This document shows positions 12,754 to 21,840 of a stretch of DNA of 64,000 bases, one piece after another. The position numbers were made by a program, and so were the translations under genes. The notes beneath the pieces were generated by a model. That model saw only the letters and a list, made by a program, of their open reading frames with translations, made no database searches and had not been told where the DNA came from. The stretch's first letter is position 1, and the number at the start of each line of letters is the position of its first letter. Origin of the DNA: Hydractinia symbiolongicarpus (lineage: Eukaryota; Cnidaria; Hydrozoa; Anthoathecata; Hydractiniidae); assembly GCF_029227915.1 (NCBI RefSeq), contig NC_079882.1:1736001-1800000 (forward strand). Reading direction: 5' to 3'.

Positions 12754-12994
12754 AGTGTAATCGCTGAGTTCCGGGAATCACGTCAAACTAAGAAGAATGG
12801 TATTTCTTGGCGTCCAATTGTCTCATTTATCACATTTATCAGGTCACAGTCCAAAGTTAGTTCAATTACGTCCTACAGTCAATCGTTTCATTGTTAAAAG
12901 CGATGCAACCTAGTAATATCAGAAAAATGTTGCTCCCACAGTAAAAAATGACTTATTAATCTCAATTTTTTAATGACGCGCTACCACAACGCCC
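12754..12994 (+). repeat. Truncated 241 bp monomer (132 bp deletion)
   Basis: A class C copy proceeds normally to 'tcagaaaaatgt' and then jumps at about 12930 to 'tgctcccacagtaaaaaatg', which normally lies about 130 bp further on before a class B copy. Landmark spacing is 241 bp instead of 373. The 'gct' shared by both sides (gtcgct and attgctccc) is microhomology at the join. The copy after it (12995) repeats features of the one at 12379 ('gacgcgctaccac', 'gagttgcggcaatcacg'). Confidence 0.85.
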
Positions 12995-13368
12995 AGTGTA
13001 ATTGCTGAGTTGCGGCAATCACGTCAACTTGAGAAGAATGTTATATCTTGGAGTCCACTTGTCTCACTTATAACATTTATAAAGTTACAGACCAAAATCA
13101 GTTCAATTTAGCCCCACAGTCAATCGTTTGACTGTTAAAAGCGATACAATCGAGTGATACGAGAAAAATATCCCTAAGTACATGTTGGTACGAATATGTG
13201 ACGCAACCGTTGTAGCTGAAGCGGATTGATACCGTTAGAAAGTCAATGAGATTTAGTTTTTGAAACTATCGCTATTTCTTCAGCGCTCGATAACGGTTAG
13301 GATTGGTCCCACAGTAAAGAATGACTTATTTACCTAAACTTTTATGTGAAGCGCTACCACAGCGCCCA

Positions 13369-13741
13369 GTGCAATCGCTGAGTTCCGGCAATCACGTCAA
13401 ACTAAGAAGAATGTTATTTCTTGGCGTCCAATTGTCTCATTTATCACATTTATCAGGTCACAGTCCAAAGTTAGTTCAATTAAGTCCCACAGTCATTCGT
13501 TTCATTGTTAAAAGCGATGCAACCTAGTAATATCAGAAAAATGTCACTAAATACATGTTGGTACGAATACATGACCCAACCGTTGTAACTCAAACGGACT
13601 GACAACGTTAGAAAGTCAATGAAATGTAGTTTCTGAAACTGTCGCTATTTCTTCAGCTCGCGATAACGGCTAGGATTGGTCCCACAGTAAAAAAATGACT
13701 TTTTAATCTTAATTCTTAAATGAAGCGCTACCACAGCGCCC
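13369..13741 (+). repeat. Representative class C monomer
   Basis: This copy shows the C signature: 'cggcaatcacgtcaaac', 'ccaattgtctcatttatc', 'atttatcaggtcacag', 'caacctagtaatatcag' and 'actcaaacggactgac'. It is preceded by 'tatttacctaaactttta'. C is the most divergent of the three classes. It also carries a nested dyad (CGTTGT...ACAACG) that A and B lack, because their corresponding segment reads 'actgaagcggattgatacc'. Confidence 0.88.
13578..13609. other. Class C nested dyad (representative)
   Basis: In class C the segment after 'gacccaac' contains CGTTGT (13581-13586) facing ACAACG (13602-13607), and inside it CCGTT (13580-13584) facing AACGG (13593-13597). The two stems are mutually exclusive. 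It recurs in essentially every class C monomer and is absent from A and B. It could be a protein-binding dyad or a cruciform; equally it may be a by-product of the satellite sequence. No known binding motif, such as the mammalian CENP-B box, is recognised. Confidence 0.45.
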
Positions 13742-14114
13742 AGTGTAATTGCTGAGTTGCGGCAATCATGTCAAGTTAAAAAGAATGTTATTTCTTGGAG
13801 TCCACTTGTATCACTTATAACATTTATAAAGTCACAGACCAAAATCAGTTCAATTTAGTCCCACTGCCAATCATTTCACTGTTAAAAGCGATGCAACCGA
13901 GTAATATGAGAAAAATATCGCTGATAACATGTTGGTACGAATATGTGACGCAACCGTTGTAACTGAAGCGGATTGTTACTGTTAGAAAGTCAATGAAATG
14001 TAGTTTTTGAAACTATCGCTATTTCTTCAGCGCTCGATAACGGTTAGGATTGGTCCCACAGTAAAGAATGCCTTATTTACCTAAACTTTTAAATGAAGCG
14101 CTACCACAGCGCCC

Positions 14115-14479
14115 AGTGTAATCGCCCAGTGTAATCAAACTAAGAAGAATGTTATTTCTTGGAATCCAATTGTCTCATTTATCACATTTATCAGGTCACA
14201 GTCCAAAGTTAGTTCAATTAAGTCCCACAGTCATTCGTTTCATTGTTAAAAGCGATGCAACCTAGTAATATCAGAAAAATGTCACTAAATACATGTTCGT
14301 ACGAATACATGACCCAACCGTTGTAACTCAAACGGACTGACAACGTTAGAAAGTCAATGAAATGTATTTTCGGAAACTGTCGCTATTTCTTCAGCTCACG
14401 ATAACGGCTAGGATTGGTCCCACAGTAAAAAAATGACTTTTTAATCTTAATTCTTAAATGAAGCGCTACCACAGCGCCC
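14115..14479 (+). repeat. Class C monomer with local slippage rearrangement
   Basis: The landmark region reads 'cgcccagtgtaatcgcccagtgtaatcaaac'-like: 'cgcccagtgtaatc' is present twice in tandem (about 14111-14135), while 'gctgagttccggcaatcacgt' is missing. Net spacing to the next landmark is 365 bp. A short direct duplication combined with a deletion fits replication slippage or template switching. I saw no second copy of this junction in the window. Confidence 0.8.
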
Positions 14480-16206
14480 AGTGTAATCGCTGAGTTTCGG
14501 CAATCATGTCAAATTAAAAAGAATGTTATTTCTTCGAGTCCACTTGTATCATTTATAACATTTATAAAATCACAGACCAAAATCAGTTAAATTTAGTCCC
14601 ACTGTCAATCGTTTCACTGTTAAAAGCAATGCAACGGAGCAATATGAAAAAAATATCGCTGATAACATGTTGGTACGAATATGTGACGCAACCGTTGTAA
14701 CTGAAGCGGATTGATACCGTTAGAAAGTCAATGAAATGTAGTTTTTGAAACTATCGCTATTTCTTCAGCGCTCGATAACGGATAGGATTGGTCCCACAGT
14801 AAAAAATGACTTATTAATCTCAATTTTTAAATGAAGCGCTACCACAACGCCCAGTGTAATTGCTGAGTTGCGGCAATCATATCAACTTAAGAAGAATGTT
14901 ATATATTGGAGTCCACTTGTCTCACTTATAACATTTATAAAATCACAGACCAAAATCAGTTCAATTTAGCCCCACAGTCAATCGTTTGACTGTTAAAAGC
15001 GATACAATCGAGTGATATGAGAAAAATATCCCTAAGTACATGTTGGTACGAATATGTGACGCAACCGTTGTAACTGAAGCGGATTGATACCGTTAGAAAG
15101 TCAATGAAATGTAGTTTTTGAAACTATCGCTATTTCTTCAGCGCTCGATAACGGTTAGGATTGGTCCCACAGTAAAGAATAACTTATTTACCTAAACATT
15201 TAAATGAAGCGCTACCACAGCGCCCAGTGTAATTGCTGAGTTCCGGCAATCACGTCAAACTAAGAAGAATGTTATTTCTTGGAGTCCAATTGTCTCATTT
15301 ATCACATTTATCAGGTCACAGTCCAAAGTTAGTTCAATTAAGTCCCACAGTCAATCGTTTCATTGTTAAAAGCGATGCAACCTAGTAATATCAGAAATAT
15401 ATCGCTAAATGCATGTTGGTACGAATACATGACCCAACCGTTGTAAGTCAAACGGACTGACAACGTTAAAAAGTGAATGAAATGTAATTTCTGAAACTGT
15501 CGCTATTTCTTCAGCTCACGATAACGGCTAGGATTGGTCCCACAGTAAAAAATGACTTTTTAATCTTAATTCTTAAATGAAGCGCTACCACAGCGCCCAG
15601 TGTAATCGCTGAGTTTCGGCAATCATGTCAAATTAAAAAGAATGTTATTTCTTGGAGTCCACTTGTATCACTTATAACATTCATAAAGTCACAGACCAAA
15701 ATCAGTTCAATTTAGTCCCACTGTCAATCATTTCACTGTTAAAAGCGATGCAACCGAGTAATATGAGAAAAATATCGCTTATAACATGTTGGTACGAATA
15801 TGTGACGCGACCGTTGTAACTGAAGCGGATTGATACCGTTAGAAAGTCAATGAAATGTAGTTTTTGAAGCTGTCGCTATTTGTTCAGCGCGCGATAACGG
15901 CTAGGATTGCTCCCACAGTAAAAAATGACTTATTAATCTCAATTTTTAAATGAAGCGCTACCACAACGCCCAGTGTAATCGCTAAGTTGCGGCAATCATT
16001 TCAACTTAAGAAGAATGTTATTTCTTGGAGTCCACTTGTCTCACTTATAACATTTATAAAGTCACAGACCAAAATCAGTTCAATTTAGTCCCACTGTCAA
16101 TCGTTTCACTGTTAAAAGCGATGCAACCGAGTAATATGAGAAAAATATCGCTGATAACATGTTGGTACGAATATGTGACGCAACCTTGATTTTTTTTGAT
16201 TTTCTC

Positions 16207-16212
16207 TTTATT
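16207..16212 (-). promoter_or_regulatory. AATAAA poly(A) signal in LINE 3' UTR, copy 1
   Basis: On the minus strand AATAAA lies about 20 nt before the A-rich tail that ends the element, a sensible place for the retrotransposon's own cleavage/polyadenylation signal. Hexamers of this kind are frequent in AT-rich DNA, so position is the main support. Confidence 0.5.
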
Positions 16213-16325
16213 TAACGTCGATAGATACAATAGTATTTAAATAACTAATTTAAATCGACAACAAGACGTAAAACAAGGCAAACAGCGATAAAAAATAAGA
16301 AAAATAAATAAATAAATAAGTAAAG

Positions 16326-16739
16326 TTAAAATATGTATGGTATATCCATGCATATTTTACAGGTGCAAACATCACCTTCCCAAAATTTTATTGAGCTACG
16401 GAAGGCTTCGAGAGAAGGAGCATTCTTTGTAGCGTCAGGCACAGATATCCATAGCTTCCCTGCAATATTTGATAAAGTATTTAAGCCATAGTACGTTGTC
16501 CGACAAGTTGGTCGCCTGATCAAATTAAAGCAACGAAGGTTGTACTTGTTTTCCCTAACAGAAAATATCTCGTTCATATATAGAGGTGACAATCCATTTA
16601 AAAATTTGTAAACCTCTTTCATTAAATTCTGTAAATTGATGATGTGAATATTTTTAACATTACATAAAGATAAAAGTTCATCGTAACTGCCATTTATATC
16701 GTCCTGTATGATTCTTAGACAACGTTCATGAATATAAAT
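16326..16739 (-). pseudogene. C-terminal fragment of LINE ORF2 (reverse transcriptase tail), copy 1
   Basis: The minus strand reads 137 codons without a stop from the truncation edge to TAA at 16328-16326; an internal Met at residue 40 (16622-16620) is not expected to be a real start. Motifs in order: 'ERCLRII' (residues 5-11) and 'YDELL' (19-23), typical of the thumb/connector after the RT palm; 'YKFLNGLSP' (44-52) followed by 'MNEIF' (55-59); 'YGLNTLSNIAGKLW' (84-97); 'SLEAFRSSIKFW' (109-120); and a terminal C-x-C-x-x-C at Cys125, 127 and 130. These match the C-terminal tails of CR1/jockey-clade ORF2 proteins. The endonuclease and the RT catalytic palm are missing, so it is a dead remnant. 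Its frame is intact, suggesting a fairly young insertion or too short a length for stops to gather. Confidence 0.85.
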
Positions 16740-19375
16740 ACCTTTGTAACTGAAGCGGATTGATACCGTTAGAAAGTCAATAAAATGTAGTTTTTGAAAC
16801 TATCGCTATTTCTTCAGCGCTCGATAACGGTTAGGATTGGTCCCACAGTAAAGAATCACTTATTTACCTAAACTTTTAAATGAAGCGCTACCACAGCGCC
16901 CAGTGTAATTGCTGAGTTGCGGCAATCATATTAACTTAAGAAGAATGTTATATATTGGAGTCCACTTGTCTCACTTATAACATTTATAAAATCACAGACC
17001 AAAATCCGTTCGATTTAGCCCCACAGTCAATCGTTTGACTGTTAAAAGCGATACAATCGAGTGATATGAGAAAAATATCCCTAAGTACATGTTGGTACGA
17101 ATATGTGACGCAACCGTTGTAACTGAAGCGGATTGATACCGTTAGAAAGTCAATGAAATGTAGTTTTTGAAACTATCGCTATTTCTTCAGCGCTCGATAA
17201 CGGTTAGGATTGGTCCCACAGTAAAGAATAACTTATTTACCTAAACATTTAAATGAAGCGCTACCACAGCGCCCAGTGTAATTGCTGAGTTCCGGCAATC
17301 ACGTCAAACTAAGAAGAATGTTATTTCTTGGAGTCCAATTGTCTCATTTATCACATTTATCAGGTCACAGTCCAAAGTTAGTTCAATTAAGTCCCACAGT
17401 CAATCGTTTCATTGTTAAAAGCGATGCAACCTAGTAATATCAGAAAAATATCGCTAAATGCATGTTGGTACGAATACATGACCCAACCGTTGTAACTCAA
17501 ACGGACTGACAACGTTAAAAAGTCAATGAAATGTAGTTTCTGAAACTGTCGCTATTTCTTCAGCTCACGATAACGGCTAGGATTGGTCCCACAGTAAAAA
17601 AATGACTTTTTAATCTTAATTCTTAAATGAAGCGCTACCACAGCGCCCAGTGTAATCGCTGAGTTTCGGCAATCATGTCAAATTAAAAAGAATGTTACTT
17701 CTTCGAGTCCACTTGTATCATTTATAACATTTATAAAATCACAGACCAAAATCAGTTAAATTTAGTCCCACTGTCAATCGTTTCACTGTTAAAAGCAATG
17801 CAACGGAGCAATATGAAAAAAATATCGCTGATAACATGTTGGTACGAATATGTGACGCAACCGTTGTAACTGAAGCGGATTGATACCGTTAGAAAGTCAA
17901 TGAAATGTAGTTTTTGAAACTATCGCTATTTCTTCAGCGCTCGATAACGGATAGGATTGGTCCCACAGTAAAAAATGACTTATTAATCTCAATTTTTAAA
18001 TGAAGCGCTACCACAACGCCCAGTGTAATTGCTGAGTTGCGGCAATCATATCAACTTAAGAAGAATGTTATATATTGGAGTCCACTTGTCTCACTTATAA
18101 CATTTATAAAATCACAGACCAAAATCAGTTCAATTTAGCCCCACAGTCAATCGTTTGACTGTTAAAAGCGATACAATCGAGTGATATGAGAAAAATATCC
18201 CTAAGTACATGTTGGTACGAATATGTGACGCAACCGTTGTAACTGAAGCGGATTGATACCGTTAGAAAGTCAATGAAATGTAGTTTTTGAAACTATCGCT
18301 ATTTCTTCAGCGCTCGATAACGGTTAGGATTGGTCCCACAGTAAAGAATAACTTATTTACCTAAACATTTAAATGAAGCGCTACCACAGCGCCCAGTGTA
18401 ATTGCTGAGTTCCGGCAATCACGTCAAACTAAGAAGAATGTTATTTCTTGGAGTCCAATTGTCTCATTTATCACATTTATCAGGTCACAGTCCAAAGTTA
18501 GTTCAATTAAGTCCCACAGTCAATCGTTTCATTGTTAAAAGCGATGCAACCTAGTAATATCAGAAATATATCGCTAAATGCATGTTGGTACGAATACATG
18601 ACCCAACCGTTGTAACTCAAACGGACTGACAACGTTAAAAAGTCAATGAAATGTAGTTTCTGAAACTGTCGCTATTTCTTCAGCTCACGATAACGGCTAG
18701 GATTGGTCCCACAGTAAAAAATGACTTTTTAATCTTAATTCTTAAATGAAGCGCTACCACAGCGCCCAGTGTAATCGCTGAGTTTCGGCAATCATGTCAA
18801 ATTAAAAAGAATGTTATTTCTTGGAGTCCACTTGTATCACTTATAACATTCATAAAGTCACAGACCAAAATCAGTTCAATTTAGTCCCACTGTCAATCAT
18901 TTCACTGTTAAAAGCGATGCAACCGAGTAATATGAGAAAAATATCGCTTATAACATGTTGGTACGAATATGTGACGCGACCGTTGTAACTGAAGCGGATT
19001 GATACCGTTAGAAAGTCAATGAAATGTAGTTTTTGAAGCTGTCGCTATTTGTTCAGCGCGCGATAACGGCTAGGATTGCTCCCACAGTAAAAAATGACTT
19101 ATTAATCTCAATTTTTAAATGAAGCGCTACCACAACGCCCAGTGTAATCGCTAAGTTGCGGCAATCATTTCAACTTAAGAAGAATGTTATTTCTTGGAGT
19201 CCACTTGTCTCACTTATAACATTTATAAAGTCACAGACCAAAATCAGTTCAATTTAGTCCCACTGTCAATCGTTTCACTGTTAAAAGCGATGCAACCGAG
19301 TAATATGAGAAAAATATCGCTGATAACATGTTGGTACGAATATGTGACGCAACCTTGATTTTTTTTGATTTTCTC

Positions 19376-19381
19376 TTTATT
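19376..19381 (-). promoter_or_regulatory. AATAAA poly(A) signal in LINE 3' UTR, copy 2
   Basis: Same hexamer in the same relative position as in copy 1, duplicated with it. Confidence 0.5.
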
Positions 19382-19494
19382 TAACGTCGATAGATACAAT
19401 AGTATTTAAATAACTAATTTAAATCGACAACAAGACGTAAAACAAGGCAAACAGCGATACAAAATAAGAAAAATAAATAAATAAATAAGTAAAG

Positions 19495-19908
19495 TTAAAA
19501 TATGTATGGTATATCCATGCATATTTTACAGGTGCAAACATCACCTTCCCAAAATTTTATTGAGCTACGGAAGGCTTCGAGAGAAGGAGCATTCTTTGTA
19601 GCGTCAGGCACAGATATCCATAGCTTCCCTGCAATATTTGATAAAGTATTTAAGCCATAGTACGTTGTCCGACAAGTTGGTCGCCTGATCAAATTAAAGC
19701 AACGAAGGTTGTACTTGTTTTCCCTAACAGAAAATATCTCGTTCATATATAGAGGTGACAATCCATTTAAAAATTTGTAAACCTCTTTCATTAAATTCTG
19801 TAAATTGATGATGTGAATATTTTTAACATTACATAAAGATAAAAGTTCATCGTAACTGCCATTTATATCGTCCTGTATGATTCTTAGACAACGTTCATGA
19901 ATATAAAT
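19495..19908 (-). pseudogene. C-terminal fragment of LINE ORF2 (reverse transcriptase tail), copy 2
   Basis: The translated product is identical to copy 1: 137 residues from the truncation edge to TAA at 19497-19495, with the 'YKFLNGLSP', 'GKLW' and C-x-C-x-x-C motifs at the same places. Met40 (19791-19789) is internal. There is no RT active site or endonuclease, so no catalytic activity is expected. Upstream on the minus strand lies satellite DNA, with no promoter I can recognise. Confidence 0.85.
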
Positions 19909-20079
19909 ACCTTTGTAACTGAAGCGGATTGATACCGTTAGAAAGTCAATAAAATGTAGTTTTTGAAACTATCGCTATTTCTTCAGCGCTCGATAACGGT
20001 TAGGATTGGTCCCACAGTAAAGAATCACTTATTTACCTAAACTTTTAAATGAAGCGCTACCACAGCGCCCAGTGTAATC

Positions 20080-21840
20080 GCTGAGTTCCGGCAATCACCT
20101 CAAACTAAGAAGAATGTTATTTCTTGGAGTCCAATTGTCTCATTTATCACAATTATCAGGTCACAGTTCAAAGTTAGTTCAATTAAGTCCCACAGTCAAT
20201 CGTTTCATTGTTAAAAGCGATGCAACCTAGTAATATCAGAAAAATGTCGCTAAATACATGTTGGTACGAATACATGACCCAACCGTTGCAACTCAAACGG
20301 ACTGACAACGTTAGAAAGTCAATGAAATGTAGTTTCTGAAACTCTCGCTATTTCTTCAGCTCGCGATAACGGCTAAGATTGTTCCCACAGTAAAAAAATG
20401 ACTTTTCAATCTTAATTCTTAAATGAAGCGCTACCACAGCGCCCAGTGTAAGCGCTGAATTGCGGCAATCATGTCAAATTAAAAAGAATGTTATTTCTTG
20501 GAGTCCACTTGTATCACTTATAACATTCATAAAGTCACAGACCAAAATCAGTTCAATTTAGTCCCACTGTCAATCATTTCACTGTTAAAAGCGATGCAAC
20601 CGAGTAATATGAGAAAAATATCGCTGATAACATGTTGGTACGAATATGTGACGCGACCGTTGTAACTGAAGCGGATTGATACCGTTAGAAAGTCAATGAA
20701 ATGTAGTTTCTGAAACTCTCGCTATTTCTTCAGCTCACGATAACGGCTAGGATTGGTCCCACAGTAAAAAAATGACTTTTTAATCTTAATTCTTAAATGA
20801 AGCGCTACCACAGCGCCCAGTGTAATCGCTGAGTTTCGGCAATCATGTCAAATTAAAAAGAATGTTATTTCTTGGAGTCCACTTGTATCACTTATAACAT
20901 TCATAAAGTCACAGACCAAAATCAGTTCAATTTAGTCCCACTGTCAATCATTTCACTGTTAAAAGCGATGCAACCGAGTAATATGAGAAAAATATCGCTG
21001 ATAACATGTTGGTACGAATATGTGACGCGACCGTTGTAACTGAAGCGGATTGATACCGTTAGAAAGTCAATGAAATGTAGTTTTTGAAGCTGTCGCTATT
21101 TGTTCAGCGCGCGATAACGGCTAGGATTGCTCCCACACTAAAAAATGACTTATTAATCTCAATTTTTAAATGAAGCGCTACCACAACGCCCAGTGTAATC
21201 GCTAAGTTGCGGCAATCATTTCAACTTAAGAAGAATGTTATTTCTTGGAGTCCACTTGTCTCACTTATAACATTTATAAAGTCACAGACCAAAATCAGTT
21301 CAATTTAGTCCCACTGTCAATCGTTTCACTGTTAAAAGCGATGCAACCGAGTAATATGAGAAAAATATCGCTGATAACATGTTGGTACGAATATGTGACG
21401 CAACCGTTGTAACTGAAGCGGATTGATACCGTTAGAAAGTCAATGAAATGTAGTTTTTGAAACTGTCGCTATTTCTTCAGCGCGCGATAACGGCTAGGAT
21501 TACTCCCACAGTAAAAAATGACTTATTAATCTAAATTTTTAAATGAAGCGCTACCACAACGCCCAGTGTAATCGCTGAGTTCCGGCAATCATGTCAAATT
21601 AAGAAGAATGTTATTTCTTGGAGTCCACTTGTCTCACTTACAACATTTATAAAGTCACAGACCAAAATTAGTTCAATTTAACCCCAAAGTCAATCGTTTC
21701 ACTGTTAAAAGCGATACAACCTAGTAATATCAGAAAAATGTCGCTAAATACATGTTGGTACGAATACATGACCCAACCGTTGCAACTCAAACGGACTGAC
21801 AACGTTAAAAAGTCAATGAAATGTAGTTTCTGAAACTCTC
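20080..21840 (+). repeat. Mixed A/B/C monomers between LINE duplication and tetramer block
   Basis: Monomers here carry markers shared with both sides. 'gtgtaagcgctgaattgcgg' first appears at 20451 and then recurs at about 21945, 22689, 23435, 24179 and 26045. The monomer at 21.1-21.4 kb has 'gctaagttgcggcaatcatttc' and matches the left flank of the LINE insertion, but the site (gcaaccgttgtaac at 21400) is uninterrupted. No gene or other element is seen. Confidence 0.75.

Larger units (their letters stand above)
16186..16739 (-). mobile_element. 5'-truncated non-LTR retrotransposon (CR1/jockey-like), copy 1
   Basis: Satellite sequence breaks after 'gacgcaacc' (ending 16185) and resumes at 'ttgtaactgaagcgg' (16744). 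The ~554 bp in between is unrelated to the monomer. Read on the minus strand it holds an open frame from its 5' edge to a TAA at 16328-16326, then a ~140 bp 3' UTR with runs of 'ttat', an AATAAA signal (16212-16207) and an A-rich tail of the form 'aaaatcaaaaaaaatcaa' at the 3' end. This is the layout of a LINE 3' end after 5' truncation during target-primed reverse transcription. A possible target duplication is only 'acc' (16183-16185 and 16740-16742); the base after it, t, differs from the empty-site g. No long target duplication is visible. Confidence 0.88.
19355..19908 (-). mobile_element. 5'-truncated non-LTR retrotransposon (CR1/jockey-like), copy 2
   Basis: This is the same insertion as at 16186-16739, 3169 bp further on, at the same position in the monomer, with the same truncation point, tail and flanking satellite. 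The only difference I find across the insert is c at 19460 versus a at 16291 in the 3' UTR. Identical junctions mean it was copied with its flanks by unequal exchange, not by a second retrotransposition. The 3' tail is at the left end and possible 'acc' repeats lie at 19352-19354 and 19909-19911. Confidence 0.88.
14385..20079 (+). repeat. Tandem duplication carrying the LINE fragment, offset 3169 bp
   Basis: Sequence from about 14385 to 16910 recurs at about 17554 to 20079 with a constant offset of 3169 bp, including the inserted LINE fragment. 3169 is seven monomers plus the ~557 bp insertion. Shared private variants include 'ttcgagtccacttgtatcat' (14533/17702), 'gttatatattgg' (14898/18067) and 'gctatttgttcagcg'. 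Differences are few, e.g. 14528 t versus 17697 c. Between the copies, 16911-17590 matches about 14862-15541 (offset 2049) and also 18031-18710 (offset 1120), so an extra partial trimer sits at the junction. The copy-one/copy-two join lies near 16910, where 'gtgtaat' is followed by 'tgctgagttgcgg' in one copy and 'cgctgagttccgg' in the other. Confidence 0.85.

Noticed and set aside
13321-13527. Open frame of 68 codons across a class C monomer.
   Set aside because: It lies wholly within satellite sequence and depends on local variants; neighbouring class C copies interrupt it. No protein family is recognised.
13578-13600. Resemblance of 'cgttgtaactcaaacgg' to the CENP-B box (cgttggaaacggg).
   Set aside because: The two half-motifs are separated by about six extra bases and the essential spacing is lost; it is described only as a dyad.
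16300-16320. AAATAAATAAATAAATAA microsatellite near the LINE stop codon.
   Set aside because: Short, identical in both LINE copies and part of the element's 3' UTR; not a separate repeat locus.
16326-16622. The 98-codon frame beginning at an internal ATG as a real small gene.
   Set aside because: The same reading frame continues upstream for 39 more codons to the insertion edge with RT-tail motifs, so the ATG is an internal methionine of a truncated ORF2.
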